From a virus, in the IMG/VR virus record IMGVR_UViG_3300028809_000047, positions 1 through 32,047 of that record: DNA of 32,047 bases, one strand, 5' to 3'. Position numbers and translations under genes: made by a program. Positions 25,370 through 32,047 of the stretch are shown here, in pieces; positions within the stretch are counted from its first letter, which is position 1; the number at the start of each line of letters is the position of its first letter. Below the pieces are notes generated by a model. The model was not told the DNA's origin and did not search any database. It was given only the letters and a program-made list of their open reading frames with translations.

Positions 25370-26769
25370 TACGCTGCATCCTCTGTGATTGTTTTGAACC
25401 CGCGTTCTTTCATCGCTTCCATCAGCACATCCTGTACCTCGCGTTTGCTGTGCAGCCGCTCCAGTACCAGTTCGTCCACGGTGTCCGCTGCCATGATCAT
25501 GTGCATGAACACCGGGCGCTTGAACCCGGCCTGCAACTGACGGGTAGGCCCGATGCGTTCAATGAACTGCAGGTAGTTTTCCAGCGACCAGCTATACCCG
25601 AAGAACGCCATGATGTTCGTGTGGTACTGCAAACCGTCCACGCCGTGCCCCATCGACGCCGGGTGGCCGAACCAAACGCGTCCCTCGCCTGCTTGAGCAC
25701 GTTCCAGCCCACCTTTGGCCGACAGGTCAATACCGTCAGGGAAACGCTTCTTGAGGCGTGCCAGGTCGCTCTTGAAGTGGTACGCGGTAAGAACCGGCAT
25801 ACCGGCGGCTTCCTCGATGATCTCTTCGAGTGCGTCCAGCTTCTCGTCGTGGATCTTTTCCCACTGTTCGCCACCTTCCAAGTACGCCGCGCCGTTCGCA
25901 ATCTGCAGCAGCTTCATCGACTTAGCCGCAGCGTTCAGCGCTTCGATCTGCTGTCCGCCTTCCAGCTCCATGAAGAATTGCTTCTCCATTTGCTTGTACA
26001 TGACCTTGGCCGATGCCGGCAGCTCCACCATGATGCGGTTGATGATTGGCTCTTCCAGTGCGAACCAGTCAGCGGCGTCGATCGTGATGCACACGTCTTT
26101 AAGTGCTGCCTGGATCTCGCCTTGTGCTTGGTCGGTCGCCTCTACCCCAAACCCGGTGTGCGAAGCGCGAAACCAGCGCTGCTTGAAGGCGTCGAACGTT
26201 CGGCCAAGGCGATCGCCTTTGTCGACGAACCACATCTGCCCCCACAGATCCTGTAAGCCGTTAGGACTGGGCGTACCGGTCAACAGGATGATGCGCTTGA
26301 TCTTGGTGTGGGCGACTCGGGCGAGTGCCTTGGCGCGCTGCGTGCCCTGCCGTAAGCGAAACCCTTTCAACTTAGTCGCTTCGTCGGGCACAACTGTTGG
26401 AAACGGCCATCTATCCCCAAGGTATTCAATCAACCAAGGGAGCTGTTCGAAGTTCGTTGTATATATGTCGGCTTTGATCCTGAGAGCTGCGATTCGCTCT
26501 TTGAGAGAACCCCCTACGAACACTACGCGCAGGTGCTTCAAGTGGTTCCACTTGCGGGCTTCGTTCGTCCAGGTTGTCCGCGCTACTCGCTTCGGGGCGA
26601 TAACCAGTACGGGGTACACGTCTTCTGTCAGACTCAGGTCTTCTAGCGCCGTCAAGGTGGACGGAGTTTTCCCAGTACCCATGCTAGCCCATATAGCGCA
26701 ACGCTTTACCCGCTGGATGTGATCGATGATGAGGTGCTGGTACGCGTGCGGTACGAAGTCAATTGCCAT
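25369..26769 (-). CDS. SNF2-like DEAD-box superfamily 2 helicase
   Basis: The product has 466 residues from ATG 26769 (TAATG with the VRR-NUC stop); a 31-codon extension would overlap the nuclease. Motif Q/I is seen at residues 7-35 (PHAYQHLIIDHI and ASMGTGKT), motif II as VPDEATKLKG, motif III as LLTGTPSPNGLQDLWGQ, and the second RecA domain has VLTAYHFKSDLARLKKRF and QFIERIGPTRQLQ as motif VI. Such phage helicases lie beside a VRR-NUC nuclease and a polymerase, and probably act in recombination or replication-fork processing. Two long open frames on the opposite strand are antisense shadows. Confidence 0.9.
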   Translation of the reverse strand: MAIDFVPHAYQHLIIDHIQRVKRCAIWASMGTGKTPSTLTALEDLSLTEDVYPVLVIAPKRVARTTWTNEARKWNHLKHLRVVFVGGSLKERIAALRIKADIYTTNFEQLPWLIEYLGDRWPFPTVVPDEATKLKGFRLRQGTQRAKALARVAHTKIKRIILLTGTPSPNGLQDLWGQMWFVDKGDRLGRTFDAFKQRWFRASHTGFGVEATDQAQGEIQAALKDVCITIDAADWFALEEPIINRIMVELPASAKVMYKQMEKQFFMELEGGQQIEALNAAAKSMKLLQIANGAAYLEGGEQWEKIHDEKLDALEEIIEEAAGMPVLTAYHFKSDLARLKKRFPDGIDLSAKGGLERAQAGEGRVWFGHPASMGHGVDGLQYHTNIMAFFGYSWSLENYLQFIERIGPTRQLQAGFKRPVFMHMIMAADTVDELVLERLHSKREVQDVLMEAMKERGFKTITEDAA

Positions 26770-27083
26770 TACGCCACGCTCCAATCTTCCAGTGCCAGCA
26801 CCGGGCTTTTCAGACAGAGGAAGAAAAGCATGTGATCGACCTGCTCTTTGCTGTCCAGCCAAACCACTTCGGCACCCGCAGCACGGCGACGCTCGTGGTC
26901 GCGCACCTGGGCTTCGGTAGGCTTTTTGCCGGTCGCTTTCAGCTCAACAAACAACACGCGCCCGCTGAAGGTGATCATCCGATCAGGCACCGAACGACGC
27001 TGAGGCGACACAAATTTGTCACAAAGAGCCCCTATTTCCTTACACCGTTTCACCAAATACGCTTCAATGTCTCTTTCCAGCAT
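26769..27083 (-). CDS. VRR-NUC domain nuclease
   Basis: The product has 104 residues from ATG 27083 (TGATG with the HNH stop; AAGGAG 8 bases upstream). The PD-(D/E)XK core reads VPDRMITFSGRVLFVELKAT, with PDR, the ELKA motif and Lys-rich loop, followed by TEAQVRDHERRRAAGAEVVW. Stand-alone VRR-NUC proteins of phages cut flap or Holliday-junction-like DNA. The overlap with the SNF2-like helicase gene suggests that they act together. Confidence 0.88.
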   Translation of the reverse strand: MLERDIEAYLVKRCKEIGALCDKFVSPQRRSVPDRMITFSGRVLFVELKATGKKPTEAQVRDHERRRAAGAEVVWLDSKEQVDHMLFFLCLKSPVLALEDWSVA

Positions 27084-27619
27084 CACGCGCACTCCTTAAG
27101 CAAACCCATCTTTTCGTTGGTCAAGGCGAATTCACCAACGGCCTCTACTGCTGCCGCATCGTAGATCCGTGCGGCTTCCTCGGCGGTCTTGAAGCGTCCG
27201 AGGTGAATGTACTTACCGTCCACTTGGATCTGCGCGGTGAACCTGCGTTTACTTTTGCAGTAGTGCACACCTTTGAAGCCGGAAGTGTTGTTGCTCTTTA
27301 GCGGGATATTGTATTTGTTGAGGGAGCTGCTAGCTCCGCGCAGGTTTTCGAACCTGTTGTTTTGCCGATTGAGATCTTTGTGGTCGACTTCCTGAGGCGT
27401 CTCGCCGGTGTGAAGAAAGTAGGCCAAGCGGTGCGCTAAAAGACGCTTGCCGTTTAGTTGCGTATGGAAATACCCGGCGCTATGCAAACAGTCGATCACA
27501 TCCCCTACGAGTGCGTTACGACTTCTGCGAACCAAGCGAGTAATCAATCCTGTCTCAGGATCATAGGAGAACAGCGACGCCAAATACTCGCGCGTGAAGC
27601 CCTTTAGGGTCGGCGTCAT
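27083..27619 (-). CDS. HNH endonuclease with AP2 DNA-binding domain
   Basis: The 178-residue product has an HNH nuclease domain at about 55-100 (AHRLAYFLHTGETPQEVDHK, then NRQNNRFENLR) and an AP2 domain at about 115-165 (TSGFKGVHYCKSKRRFTAQI, then FKTAEEAARIYDAAA). This is the classic two-domain form of phage HNH homing endonucleases. Unlike most, it is coupled at both ends: ATGA with the upstream gene and TGATG with the VRR-NUC gene, so if it was inserted, it was inserted neatly. No intron is visible around it. Confidence 0.9.
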   Translation of the reverse strand: MTPTLKGFTREYLASLFSYDPETGLITRLVRRSRNALVGDVIDCLHSAGYFHTQLNGKRLLAHRLAYFLHTGETPQEVDHKDLNRQNNRFENLRGASSSLNKYNIPLKSNNTSGFKGVHYCKSKRRFTAQIQVDGKYIHLGRFKTAEEAARIYDAAAVEAVGEFALTNEKMGLLKECA

Positions 27620-27867
27620 GACTTCACCACAAAGTCGGTAAGGATCTTGGCGTGAGTCTTCCAGTGGCTGCGTGCTTCCCAGTCGCAGCCGGCGGGTTCA
27701 AGGTACGCGGCAGGTTTACCGCCGATTGTTTGGCCGCTCGGATGCCGAATGATGTACTGGCCATTGTCCTTCTTGCGGAACAGCTTTTTGCCTTTGAGAT
27801 GAGCGATCTCTGCCGGCCACTCTTGAAGGCCGGAGAACCTTTCGAAAATGCTCACGGTGTCAGACAC
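27616..27867 (-). CDS. Hypothetical protein
   Basis: The product has 83 residues from GTG 27867, preceded by GGAG 10 bases upstream and overlapping the previous stop (GTGTCTGA); the upstream ATG at 27888 has no ribosome site. The sequence contains FSGLQEWPAEIAHLKGKKLF and KKDNGQYIIRHPSGQTIGGK, suggesting a small beta domain. No family is recognised. Confidence 0.55.
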   Translation of the reverse strand: MSDTVSIFERFSGLQEWPAEIAHLKGKKLFRKKDNGQYIIRHPSGQTIGGKPAAYLEPAGCDWEARSHWKTHAKILTDFVVKS

Positions 27868-28009
27868 AGGCCTTCTCCTTCTTCGCATCGCGGTATGACT
27901 TCTGGTAGATCCGCAGGCATTCGACGCAGCGGTAGGACTTGATCCAGCGCTCGCCCTTTAGCTCGGGGTGCTTCGGGCAAAGCCGACCAAAATATACTTG
28001 TTCGCGCAT
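27860..28009 (-). CDS. Small Cys-rich protein (zinc ribbon-like), first gene after the 28073 promoter
   Basis: The product has 49 residues from ATG 28009, too short for most gene finders. It reads MREQVYFGRLCPKHPELKGE and then CVECLRIYQ, so C-x2-H and C-x2-C pairs could hold a zinc ion. The block LCPKHPELKG closely resembles ICAKHPELEG in gene 30577-30801, suggesting related modules. The start lies about 30 bases downstream of the promoter -10, and the stop overlaps the next gene. Confidence 0.65.
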   Translation of the reverse strand: MREQVYFGRLCPKHPELKGERWIKSYRCVECLRIYQKSYRDAKKEKACV

Positions 28010-28019
28010 CACATTTAAC

Positions 28020-28060
28020 CTATCTAGAAACCGTAGAATCTAGATAGTATCCCTAGATTC
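28020..28060. promoter_or_regulatory. Operator-like inverted repeat over the leftward promoter
   Basis: CTATCTAGA 28020-28028 and TCTAGATAG 28039-28047 are perfect 9-base inverted copies, centres about 19 bases apart, i.e. roughly two helical turns. A third, imperfect half-site CCTAGATTC is at 28052-28060 within the spacer. One arm covers the -10, so binding there should block transcription. No regulator gene was recognised in the window. Confidence 0.65.
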
Positions 28061-28073
28061 GGCTTGTACTCAA
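28046..28073 (-). promoter_or_regulatory. Leftward sigma70-type promoter before gene 28009
   Basis: On the minus strand TTGAGT (28073-28068), 16 bases, GATACT (28051-28046); TACTAT with an 18-base spacer is an alternative. It lies in the 71-base gap after the polymerase gene and is partly covered by an inverted repeat. Confidence 0.65.
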
Positions 28074-28080
28074 CCTTTTC

Positions 28081-29073
28081 TTAACCTTTCCGGTAGCGAT
28101 ACGCTTCGAAGCCGGCTGCAGCGAGCGGTAGGCCTTCTGTCCAGTCGCAACCAGCGGACATCAGTTCGGCCAGGCGCTCATGCGTGTACTCGTCGGTGTC
28201 CGGCGCTTCGCTGATGATCTCGTCGTGGACGGTCAGAACGATTTCGTAGCCGGCGGATTCAATCGGCTGCATGGAAGAGGCTAGGACATCGCGGGCGACC
28301 CCCTGGCAGATGTTCTCGACGATCTTGCCGCCGTAGGTACGCAGGCGCTCCCACTTCCTTGTGTACTGGTTGACGCCCATATAGGTCAGACCGCCGCCTT
28401 CCTCAACGCGTGGCGACGGGTAGCACAGGTACCGACCGGATGGCAGCATGATCCGCAGCCACGCTCCGTCTCGGCGGATCTTGTGCATCCGGTTCGTGTA
28501 GGTCTGCCCCGGGTTGTTCACTGCCTGGATGCAGACGAGCTCGAGCTCTTTCCACCAAGAGGCAATGTTAGGATTGGTGGCGCGCCACAGGCGCTTGAAG
28601 CTATCGCATACAATGAACGCACGATCGCTCAAGCCGTATTGGCTTTTACCCTGACTGAGCTGCCACTCGAGGAAATCAGCGGCCTCGGCTAGAACGTCAG
28701 CAGGGATCGAGTCGTAGGCGCCTTCGGCCATCTGCTCGAGGTCGATCCTGTATGTAAGAGCTCCAGTAAGGTACGCCCCTACACCGCCGGCGTACCCTAG
28801 CATGAGCTCTTTTACCTTGCCGATCTGACGCTGGTCTTTTGATACTTGACTCGGGTCGATGCCGAATGCTTTCGCGTAGGCCAGCTTATACATGTCCGCG
28901 CCGCGCCCTGCGTCGAACTCCCGGAAAGCGTCGATCTTCCAAGACTCACCGGCCAGCCAGGCGAGTACCCTGTTTTCTATACCTGCCAAGTCGGCTATCA
29001 CCAGTTTTTTGCCGGGCGGGCAGATGAACACGCCGCGCACAGCGCTGGCACACATTTCCATAACGCTTGTCAT
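28081..29073 (-). CDS. DNA polymerase I family, palm/fingers part (C-terminal half of a split polymerase)
   Basis: The 330-residue product contains the three polymerase motifs of family A: motif A as VIADLAGIENRVLAWLAG with Asp28, motif B as KDQRQIGKVKELMLGYAGG, and motif C as IVLTVHDEIISEAP with His283-Asp284. It lacks the exonuclease and thumb. ATG 29073 overlaps the stop of the exonuclease gene (ATGA). The start sequence SVMEMCASAVRGVF has the look of the sequence that normally precedes motif A in one-piece phage enzymes. Together with gene 29070-30143 it would make a polymerase of about 690 residues, a typical phage length. Confidence 0.88.
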   Translation of the reverse strand: MTSVMEMCASAVRGVFICPPGKKLVIADLAGIENRVLAWLAGESWKIDAFREFDAGRGADMYKLAYAKAFGIDPSQVSKDQRQIGKVKELMLGYAGGVGAYLTGALTYRIDLEQMAEGAYDSIPADVLAEAADFLEWQLSQGKSQYGLSDRAFIVCDSFKRLWRATNPNIASWWKELELVCIQAVNNPGQTYTNRMHKIRRDGAWLRIMLPSGRYLCYPSPRVEEGGGLTYMGVNQYTRKWERLRTYGGKIVENICQGVARDVLASSMQPIESAGYEIVLTVHDEIISEAPDTDEYTHERLAELMSAGCDWTEGLPLAAAGFEAYRYRKG

Positions 29074-30143
29074 ACCAAATCCTCTGCGTCGGCGAGCAAC
29101 GCTTCAATAGCTCGTTCTACTTCGATGTCGCTGAGCGAACTTCTCCTCATGTTCTGCGGTTGAAGAAGACGGCCTGCCCACCGTCCCGTGCGGAGAGCTC
29201 CGCAGAACGCAAGAAGGCCGCGCAAGCGGCCGTCTGAGCTAACCCCGTTTAATACGCGCCGGTACTTCGAGACGCTGGTTTTACTGGCCTCGATGCGCAC
29301 CATGAGCAATTCTTTGAGCTCACGCGGGATGTCTTCATCCTCGAGCACCTTCTCGGCGGTGCTGCCCTTCAGGTCGGCCAGTTGGATGCCGTAGGCCTCG
29401 AGGATGTGCTCTAGCATCCTATCGCGCTGGTTGGCGCTTTCTACGGCGCCATCTGTCATGTGCTTTGCCTGGCGCGCTAATTCCTTCTGCGCACGATCTG
29501 AGGCGCGGATAGCGGCGTGGGAGAGCTCTAGATCCATTAGCACGCCGCGTTCATTGATACGCTGGTCAAGGTGCCACAACTCCTTTTCGGCCGCCCGGTA
29601 ATTCCACCGCGGCAGCTTCTTGTAAATCTCGCGCATCGCCTCGATGTCGAGACGCCCGTACTCGCGAAAAGCTTCCCACTCGACTGGATGCGTTAATTTA
29701 GTCGCCCGGCGTAGGATCTGATTCTTTGGCCGCGGTTTGCAGAACAACTGGATCAACGCCTTACCGGCTTTGTCCTTAGCTTTGTCCTTAGCAATCCCGA
29801 GTATGTCCCCCAGCTTCTCCAAAGCGCCTGGCAGTGAATGCGCCATAGCGCAGACCATCGTATCGAAGACATCCTCTATCGGAATCTCTACCCCAGTTGC
29901 ATGCAAAATCACTGTTCTGTCGAAAGCAGAGTTGTGGATAACGATCGTATACTTTCCGCTCGCGATCATCTCCATCAGATCCGAAACATCCTCATCCCCA
30001 TCACGAATAATTACTTCCCCATCGCCGACCGCCCACTGCCACATGATGATCTCGGCGCCTTCTGCGTAACGGTGCGTCCCGTTGTTGATCGGCGTTTCGC
30101 AGAAGGTCTCGGTGTCGAGGAAAATGCATTTGTCGAGGTTCAT
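29070..30143 (-). CDS. DNA polymerase I family, 3'-5' exonuclease and thumb part (N-terminal half)
   Basis: The product has 357 residues from ATG 30143, which overlaps the upstream stop (ATGA). Exonuclease motif I is FLDTETF (Asp10, Glu12), motif II IVIHNSAFD, motif III EYGRLDIEAM. After about residue 170 the helical region ELWHLDQRINERGVLMDLEL and STAEKVLEDEDIPRELKELL belongs to the polymerase thumb, and the part near the end, FCGALRTGRWAGRLLQPQNM, is the conserved T..GR loop before the palm in one-piece enzymes. So the break lies just after a conserved polymerase motif and before motif A, rather than between domains. Both halves must assemble for activity, if this is not a sequencing frameshift. 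Confidence 0.86.
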   Translation of the reverse strand: MNLDKCIFLDTETFCETPINNGTHRYAEGAEIIMWQWAVGDGEVIIRDGDEDVSDLMEMIASGKYTIVIHNSAFDRTVILHATGVEIPIEDVFDTMVCAMAHSLPGALEKLGDILGIAKDKAKDKAGKALIQLFCKPRPKNQILRRATKLTHPVEWEAFREYGRLDIEAMREIYKKLPRWNYRAAEKELWHLDQRINERGVLMDLELSHAAIRASDRAQKELARQAKHMTDGAVESANQRDRMLEHILEAYGIQLADLKGSTAEKVLEDEDIPRELKELLMVRIEASKTSVSKYRRVLNGVSSDGRLRGLLAFCGALRTGRWAGRLLQPQNMRRSSLSDIEVERAIEALLADAEDLV

Positions 30144-30436
30144 TCTTGCTTGGCCAATTCTATTAGCCGCGCGACTTGGCACTCAAGTTTGTCAAGACGT
30201 GCTTTGGTTTTCCCTACCGGCTTATTTTTTAAATCGTCCAGCTGATAGCGCAACTGGACGATTTCCCGATCATGTTCCTCGAGCTTTGCCAAGAGAATGT
30301 CGCGGTTACGTTCCTGCCACTTGATGAAACTGTGGGCGACTTCGGCGTCCGTAGAGCCGATAGGCAACATGCCTTTCTCGTCGTGCATCTTGCGGACCAG
30401 TTTGTCGACGTGCGTCCAGGTTATTTGTTCTGACAT
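30140..30436 (-). CDS. Small coiled-coil hypothetical protein
   Basis: The product has 98 residues with AGGAG and AAGGG before ATG 30436. The N-terminal half is globular (ITWTHVDKLVRKMHDEKGML, then SFIKWQERNRDILLA). The C-terminal half is a strongly charged heptad-like helix (EEHDREIVQLRYQLDDLKNK, DKLECQVARLIELAKQE), likely a coiled coil. No family is recognised. It overlaps the polymerase exonuclease gene by ATGA. Confidence 0.65.
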   Translation of the reverse strand: MSEQITWTHVDKLVRKMHDEKGMLPIGSTDAEVAHSFIKWQERNRDILLAKLEEHDREIVQLRYQLDDLKNKPVGKTKARLDKLECQVARLIELAKQE

Positions 30437-30446
30437 TTCCCTTCTC

Positions 30447-30590
30447 CTAATTCATGCGCCGGGCGATGCCCTTGATAAGCGCGGTGCGTTCCCAAGATAC
30501 GTGGCGCGTTATGGTTTTCCATGAGAAACCCTGGCAGCGAAGTTCATAAGCAAAGGCCAGGTCGGCCAAGGGGATCTCAGGCCTCGCCAT
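30447..30590 (-). CDS. Small HTH-like protein
   Basis: The product has 47 residues from ATG 30590, overlapping the end of the upstream gene; it is below usual length cut-offs. Translation gives MARPEIPLADLAFAYELRCQ, then GFSWKTITRHVSWER and a basic end. The A-x2-YELR-x-QGFSWKTI pattern resembles a helix-turn-helix of the resolvase/terminase-small-subunit type. The ribosome site is weak (AAGG), so coupling is assumed. It fills an otherwise empty gap between two tightly packed genes. Confidence 0.55.
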   Translation of the reverse strand: MARPEIPLADLAFAYELRCQGFSWKTITRHVSWERTALIKGIARRMN

Positions 30591-30801
30591 AACCGTACGC
30601 CTTCAAAGCTTCATCTAACCGAGTGGACCACTGGCGCGCTTGGTGTGCTGCTTCAAGCACTTCTTGTAGCAGTTCTCTGCGACGTGCGTGATTCGCTCTG
30701 GAAAGTTCGTTATGACATTTGATGCAACCGTTGCTAGGAATGTAACGACGACCTTCTAGCTCAGGATGCTTTGCGCAGATCTGTCCATATTTCGATCTCA
30801 T
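30577..30801 (-). CDS. Small zinc-binding protein, KHPEL type
   Basis: The 74-residue product starts MRSKYGQICAKHPELEGRRY and continues NGCIKCHNELSRANHARRRE, giving C-x2-H and C-x2-C pairs of a zinc site like the N-terminal part of some HNH or endonuclease VII-like proteins, but without a catalytic part. The C-terminal half is helical. It shares its KHPEL block with gene 27860-28009. ATGA overlap upstream. Confidence 0.65.
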   Translation of the reverse strand: MRSKYGQICAKHPELEGRRYIPSNGCIKCHNELSRANHARRRELLQEVLEAAHQARQWSTRLDEALKAYGYGEA

Positions 30802-31094
30802 TTTCCACCCATGGCCAGCGCCAACCGTTGCGCCGGATCAAGTTCACCGACGTGCACGGGCTGCCGGTATTCGTCGAGGCCGTCGTTGTGGGGGTGGAGT
30901 GGTTCGGTCGGATACCATTTGGCCTTGTACTCGGCGATAAAGTCATCGGGAAATTTTGAGATCCAGTGGCAGCTAAAACACTTGAATTGCTTTCCGGTCC
31001 ATACGGTGCGCGGCATATTCCCGCCGCAGTAACCGTTTCCGCAGTACGGGCGATATTCTTTCTCGCGCATAAGGTTTTCGCGAATGATGCTCAT
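30798..31094 (-). CDS. Zinc-ribbon-containing hypothetical protein
   Basis: The product has 98 residues from ATG 31094, overlapping the previous stop (ATGA); a 13-codon extension lies inside that gene. It has Cys clusters RPYCGNGYCGGN and FKCFSCHW about 20 residues apart, typical of a zinc ribbon, then an acidic/proline region (WYPTEPLHPHNDGLDEYRQP). A nucleic-acid-binding role is possible. Overlaps the next gene by ATGA. Confidence 0.6.
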   Translation of the reverse strand: MSIIRENLMREKEYRPYCGNGYCGGNMPRTVWTGKQFKCFSCHWISKFPDDFIAEYKAKWYPTEPLHPHNDGLDEYRQPVHVGELDPAQRLALAMGGK

Positions 31095-31534
31095 TGATTC
31101 AGCTCCTTGACCTTGTCGAGGCAGGCGTTCCACCCATAACTGTATTGGTCCGGATCAAAACCGTCATCGTCAGGCACTTTAGGCGCAGGCAGCACCACCG
31201 ATACCGGCGCTGGCGGTGCGGCGAACAGCGGCGTATTGCAGTATTCAGTCGGTAAGGCGCTACCGGCGATGTTGCGTGGTAGGTTGTGCAGCATAGGATT
31301 GTTCGGCTGCACTTCGCGGGGCGACGCAGCGCATAGCTTCAACTGTTCACCATTGGCCCACGCCACCGGCTCGCACTTCCCCGCTTCCTGAGCGAGAACG
31401 GCGCGGGTGTTCCATACCCTGTTGTCGATGACCATGTTGGCCATTGGGCATTTACTGCCAGTGCAGCAGGCGTATTCGTTGTCATATTGCTCGGGCTTGC
31501 TCCCACAGAACGGACATGGTTTCAATTCGCTCAT
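31091..31534 (-). CDS. Lar-like restriction alleviation family protein
   Basis: The product has 147 residues. The first 45 (MSELKPCPFCGSKPEQYDNE, ACCTGSKCPMANMV, ending VWNTRA) are the Lar-family zinc ribbon, named after the Rac prophage restriction alleviation protein. Short phage proteins with this start are very common and most are untested. Residues 55-147 (CEPVAWANGEQLKLCAASPR, TPLFAAPPAP, SYGWNACLDKVKEL) resemble tails seen in small Pseudomonas phage proteins and are of unknown use. ATGA overlaps on both sides. Confidence 0.72.
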   Translation of the reverse strand: MSELKPCPFCGSKPEQYDNEYACCTGSKCPMANMVIDNRVWNTRAVLAQEAGKCEPVAWANGEQLKLCAASPREVQPNNPMLHNLPRNIAGSALPTEYCNTPLFAAPPAPVSVVLPAPKVPDDDGFDPDQYSYGWNACLDKVKELNQ

Positions 31535-31818
31535 GACTTGGCCTCTTCGGGGTTGTTGAGGGCGGCTTCAAGTTTCTGGTGGATATTCGCCAACTGCGTC
31601 TTCAGGTTCCACGTTTGGTGGCTCATGTGATGATCGCCGGCCTGTTTCGATACCTCCGACATCAACTCAATCAGCTCCGCATTCCGCCGCTCGGCGTCCG
31701 CAAGGCGCTGCTGTAGGTCGGAGGCATCTTCAAACCGGACATAACGCCCGTCGGTGTTTTCGATCTCGTTGCCGGCCTGATGATTGACCGGGAAAATATC
31801 GTATCGCTTGATGTTCAT
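31531..31818 (-). CDS. Hypothetical protein with coiled-coil segment
   Basis: The product has 95 residues. The N-terminus (MNIKRYDIFPVNHQAGNEIE) leads to a helical segment SDLQQRLADAERRNAELIEL consistent with a coiled coil, then QTWNLKTQLANIHQKLEAAL. No family is recognised. It is coupled by ATGA to the genes on both sides, so it belongs to the same leftward unit. Confidence 0.6.
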   Translation of the reverse strand: MNIKRYDIFPVNHQAGNEIENTDGRYVRFEDASDLQQRLADAERRNAELIELMSEVSKQAGDHHMSHQTWNLKTQLANIHQKLEAALNNPEEAKS

Positions 31819-32047
31819 TCGATGCCCTCAAAATGCCGCGAAAGAATTGCGCCGAGATCTGACGCCTTTATTTGGATACATTCAGGATCATCACTATCGG
31901 CAGGCTCAAGCTCGCAGATATCGCGGATTGATAGCACAACTTTCTGCGCCAGCTCTTCCCGCAAAGCAGCGAGCTGGGATTGGTATTCATCATTTGAGTT
32001 GCGCACGACATGCTCGCGTGCCTCAAGACGGCAGACATCCAGTCGAG
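31815..32047 (-). CDS. Hypothetical protein, 5' end outside the window
   Basis: The frame ends at 31815 and stays open to the right edge. The internal GTG 32006 is unlikely to be the start, because translation upstream of it (RLDVCRLEAREHVVRNSNDE) continues the same charged helical style seen in small Pseudomonas phage proteins. Downstream it reads YQSQLAALREELAQKV and ends with SDLGAILSRHFEGIE. Likely a coiled-coil accessory protein. Confidence 0.6.
   Translation of the reverse strand, partial: RLDVCRLEAREHVVRNSNDEYQSQLAALREELAQKVVLSIRDICELEPADSDDPECIQIKASDLGAILSRHFEGIE

Noticed and set aside
25450-26722. Long rightward open frames (268 and 335 codons) opposite the helicase gene
   Set aside because: They are antisense shadows of a clear SNF2-like helicase with all motifs; they show no recognisable domain and no ribosome sites.
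1-32047. CRISPR array, insertion sequence or transposase
   Set aside because: No regularly spaced direct repeats and no transposase-like product were seen on either strand.

Overview
The window is the middle of a tailed double-stranded DNA phage genome with a long non-contractile tail (siphovirus type). The evidence is an HK97-type capsid, portal, head-tail connectors, a lambda-like tail series (gp10-like, tail terminator, tail tube, frameshifted G/GT chaperone, gpH-like tape measure, DUF1833 protein, NlpC/P60, gpJ-like tip), and no sheath or baseplate genes. A Pseudomonas host is likely but not proven. The tailspike N-terminus and several small early proteins (such as the Lar-like zinc-ribbon protein) look like those common in Pseudomonas phages, and codon use is GC-rich. 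No integrase, repressor or other lysogeny gene is visible, so a lytic lifestyle fits what is here.

Layout. Bases 1-23112 are transcribed rightward. They hold the end of the major capsid gene, a GIY-YIG endonuclease, a beta-sandwich virion protein, a small protein with an E3-binding-like fold, the portal, an accessory head protein, and connectors. Next comes an accessory block (6646-9348: Gp49-like protein, norphogenetic/DUF115-like protein, a 390-base structured gap, a GT9-like glycosyltransferase and a SAM methyltransferase). The tail genes follow, with two fibre/spike genes embedded, and then lysis (two small membrane proteins, lambda R-like endolysin, nested Rz/Rz1). Bases 32047-23104 are transcribed leftward and carry replication and early genes, almost all joined by ATGA or TAATG stop-start overlaps: small zinc-ribbon proteins, an exonuclease/polymerase pair that looks like one family-A DNA polymerase split in two, HNH-AP2 endonuclease, VRR-NUC nuclease, SNF2-like helicase, DUF3310 protein and a DNA methyltransferase. 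The two transcription units converge at about 23104-23112, where the last rightward and last leftward genes overlap tail to tail.

Control. Five rightward intergenic sites carry an extended -10 element (TGN followed by a TATAAT-like hexamer) before genes 2713, 6646, 9493, 10370 and 21503; four of them also share bases just downstream. Strong intrinsic terminators follow the capsid gene, the Gp49-like gene and the methyltransferase, and another lies directly upstream of the glycosyltransferase. The leftward strand has two sigma70-like promoters (28073-28046 and 24581-24553). The first overlaps a perfect 9-base inverted repeat that looks like an operator.

Most promising for novelty: the hairpin-rich non-coding stretch at 7560-7949 inside a putative glycosylation/methylation cassette; the split polymerase; the promoter family; and the operator at 28020-28060.
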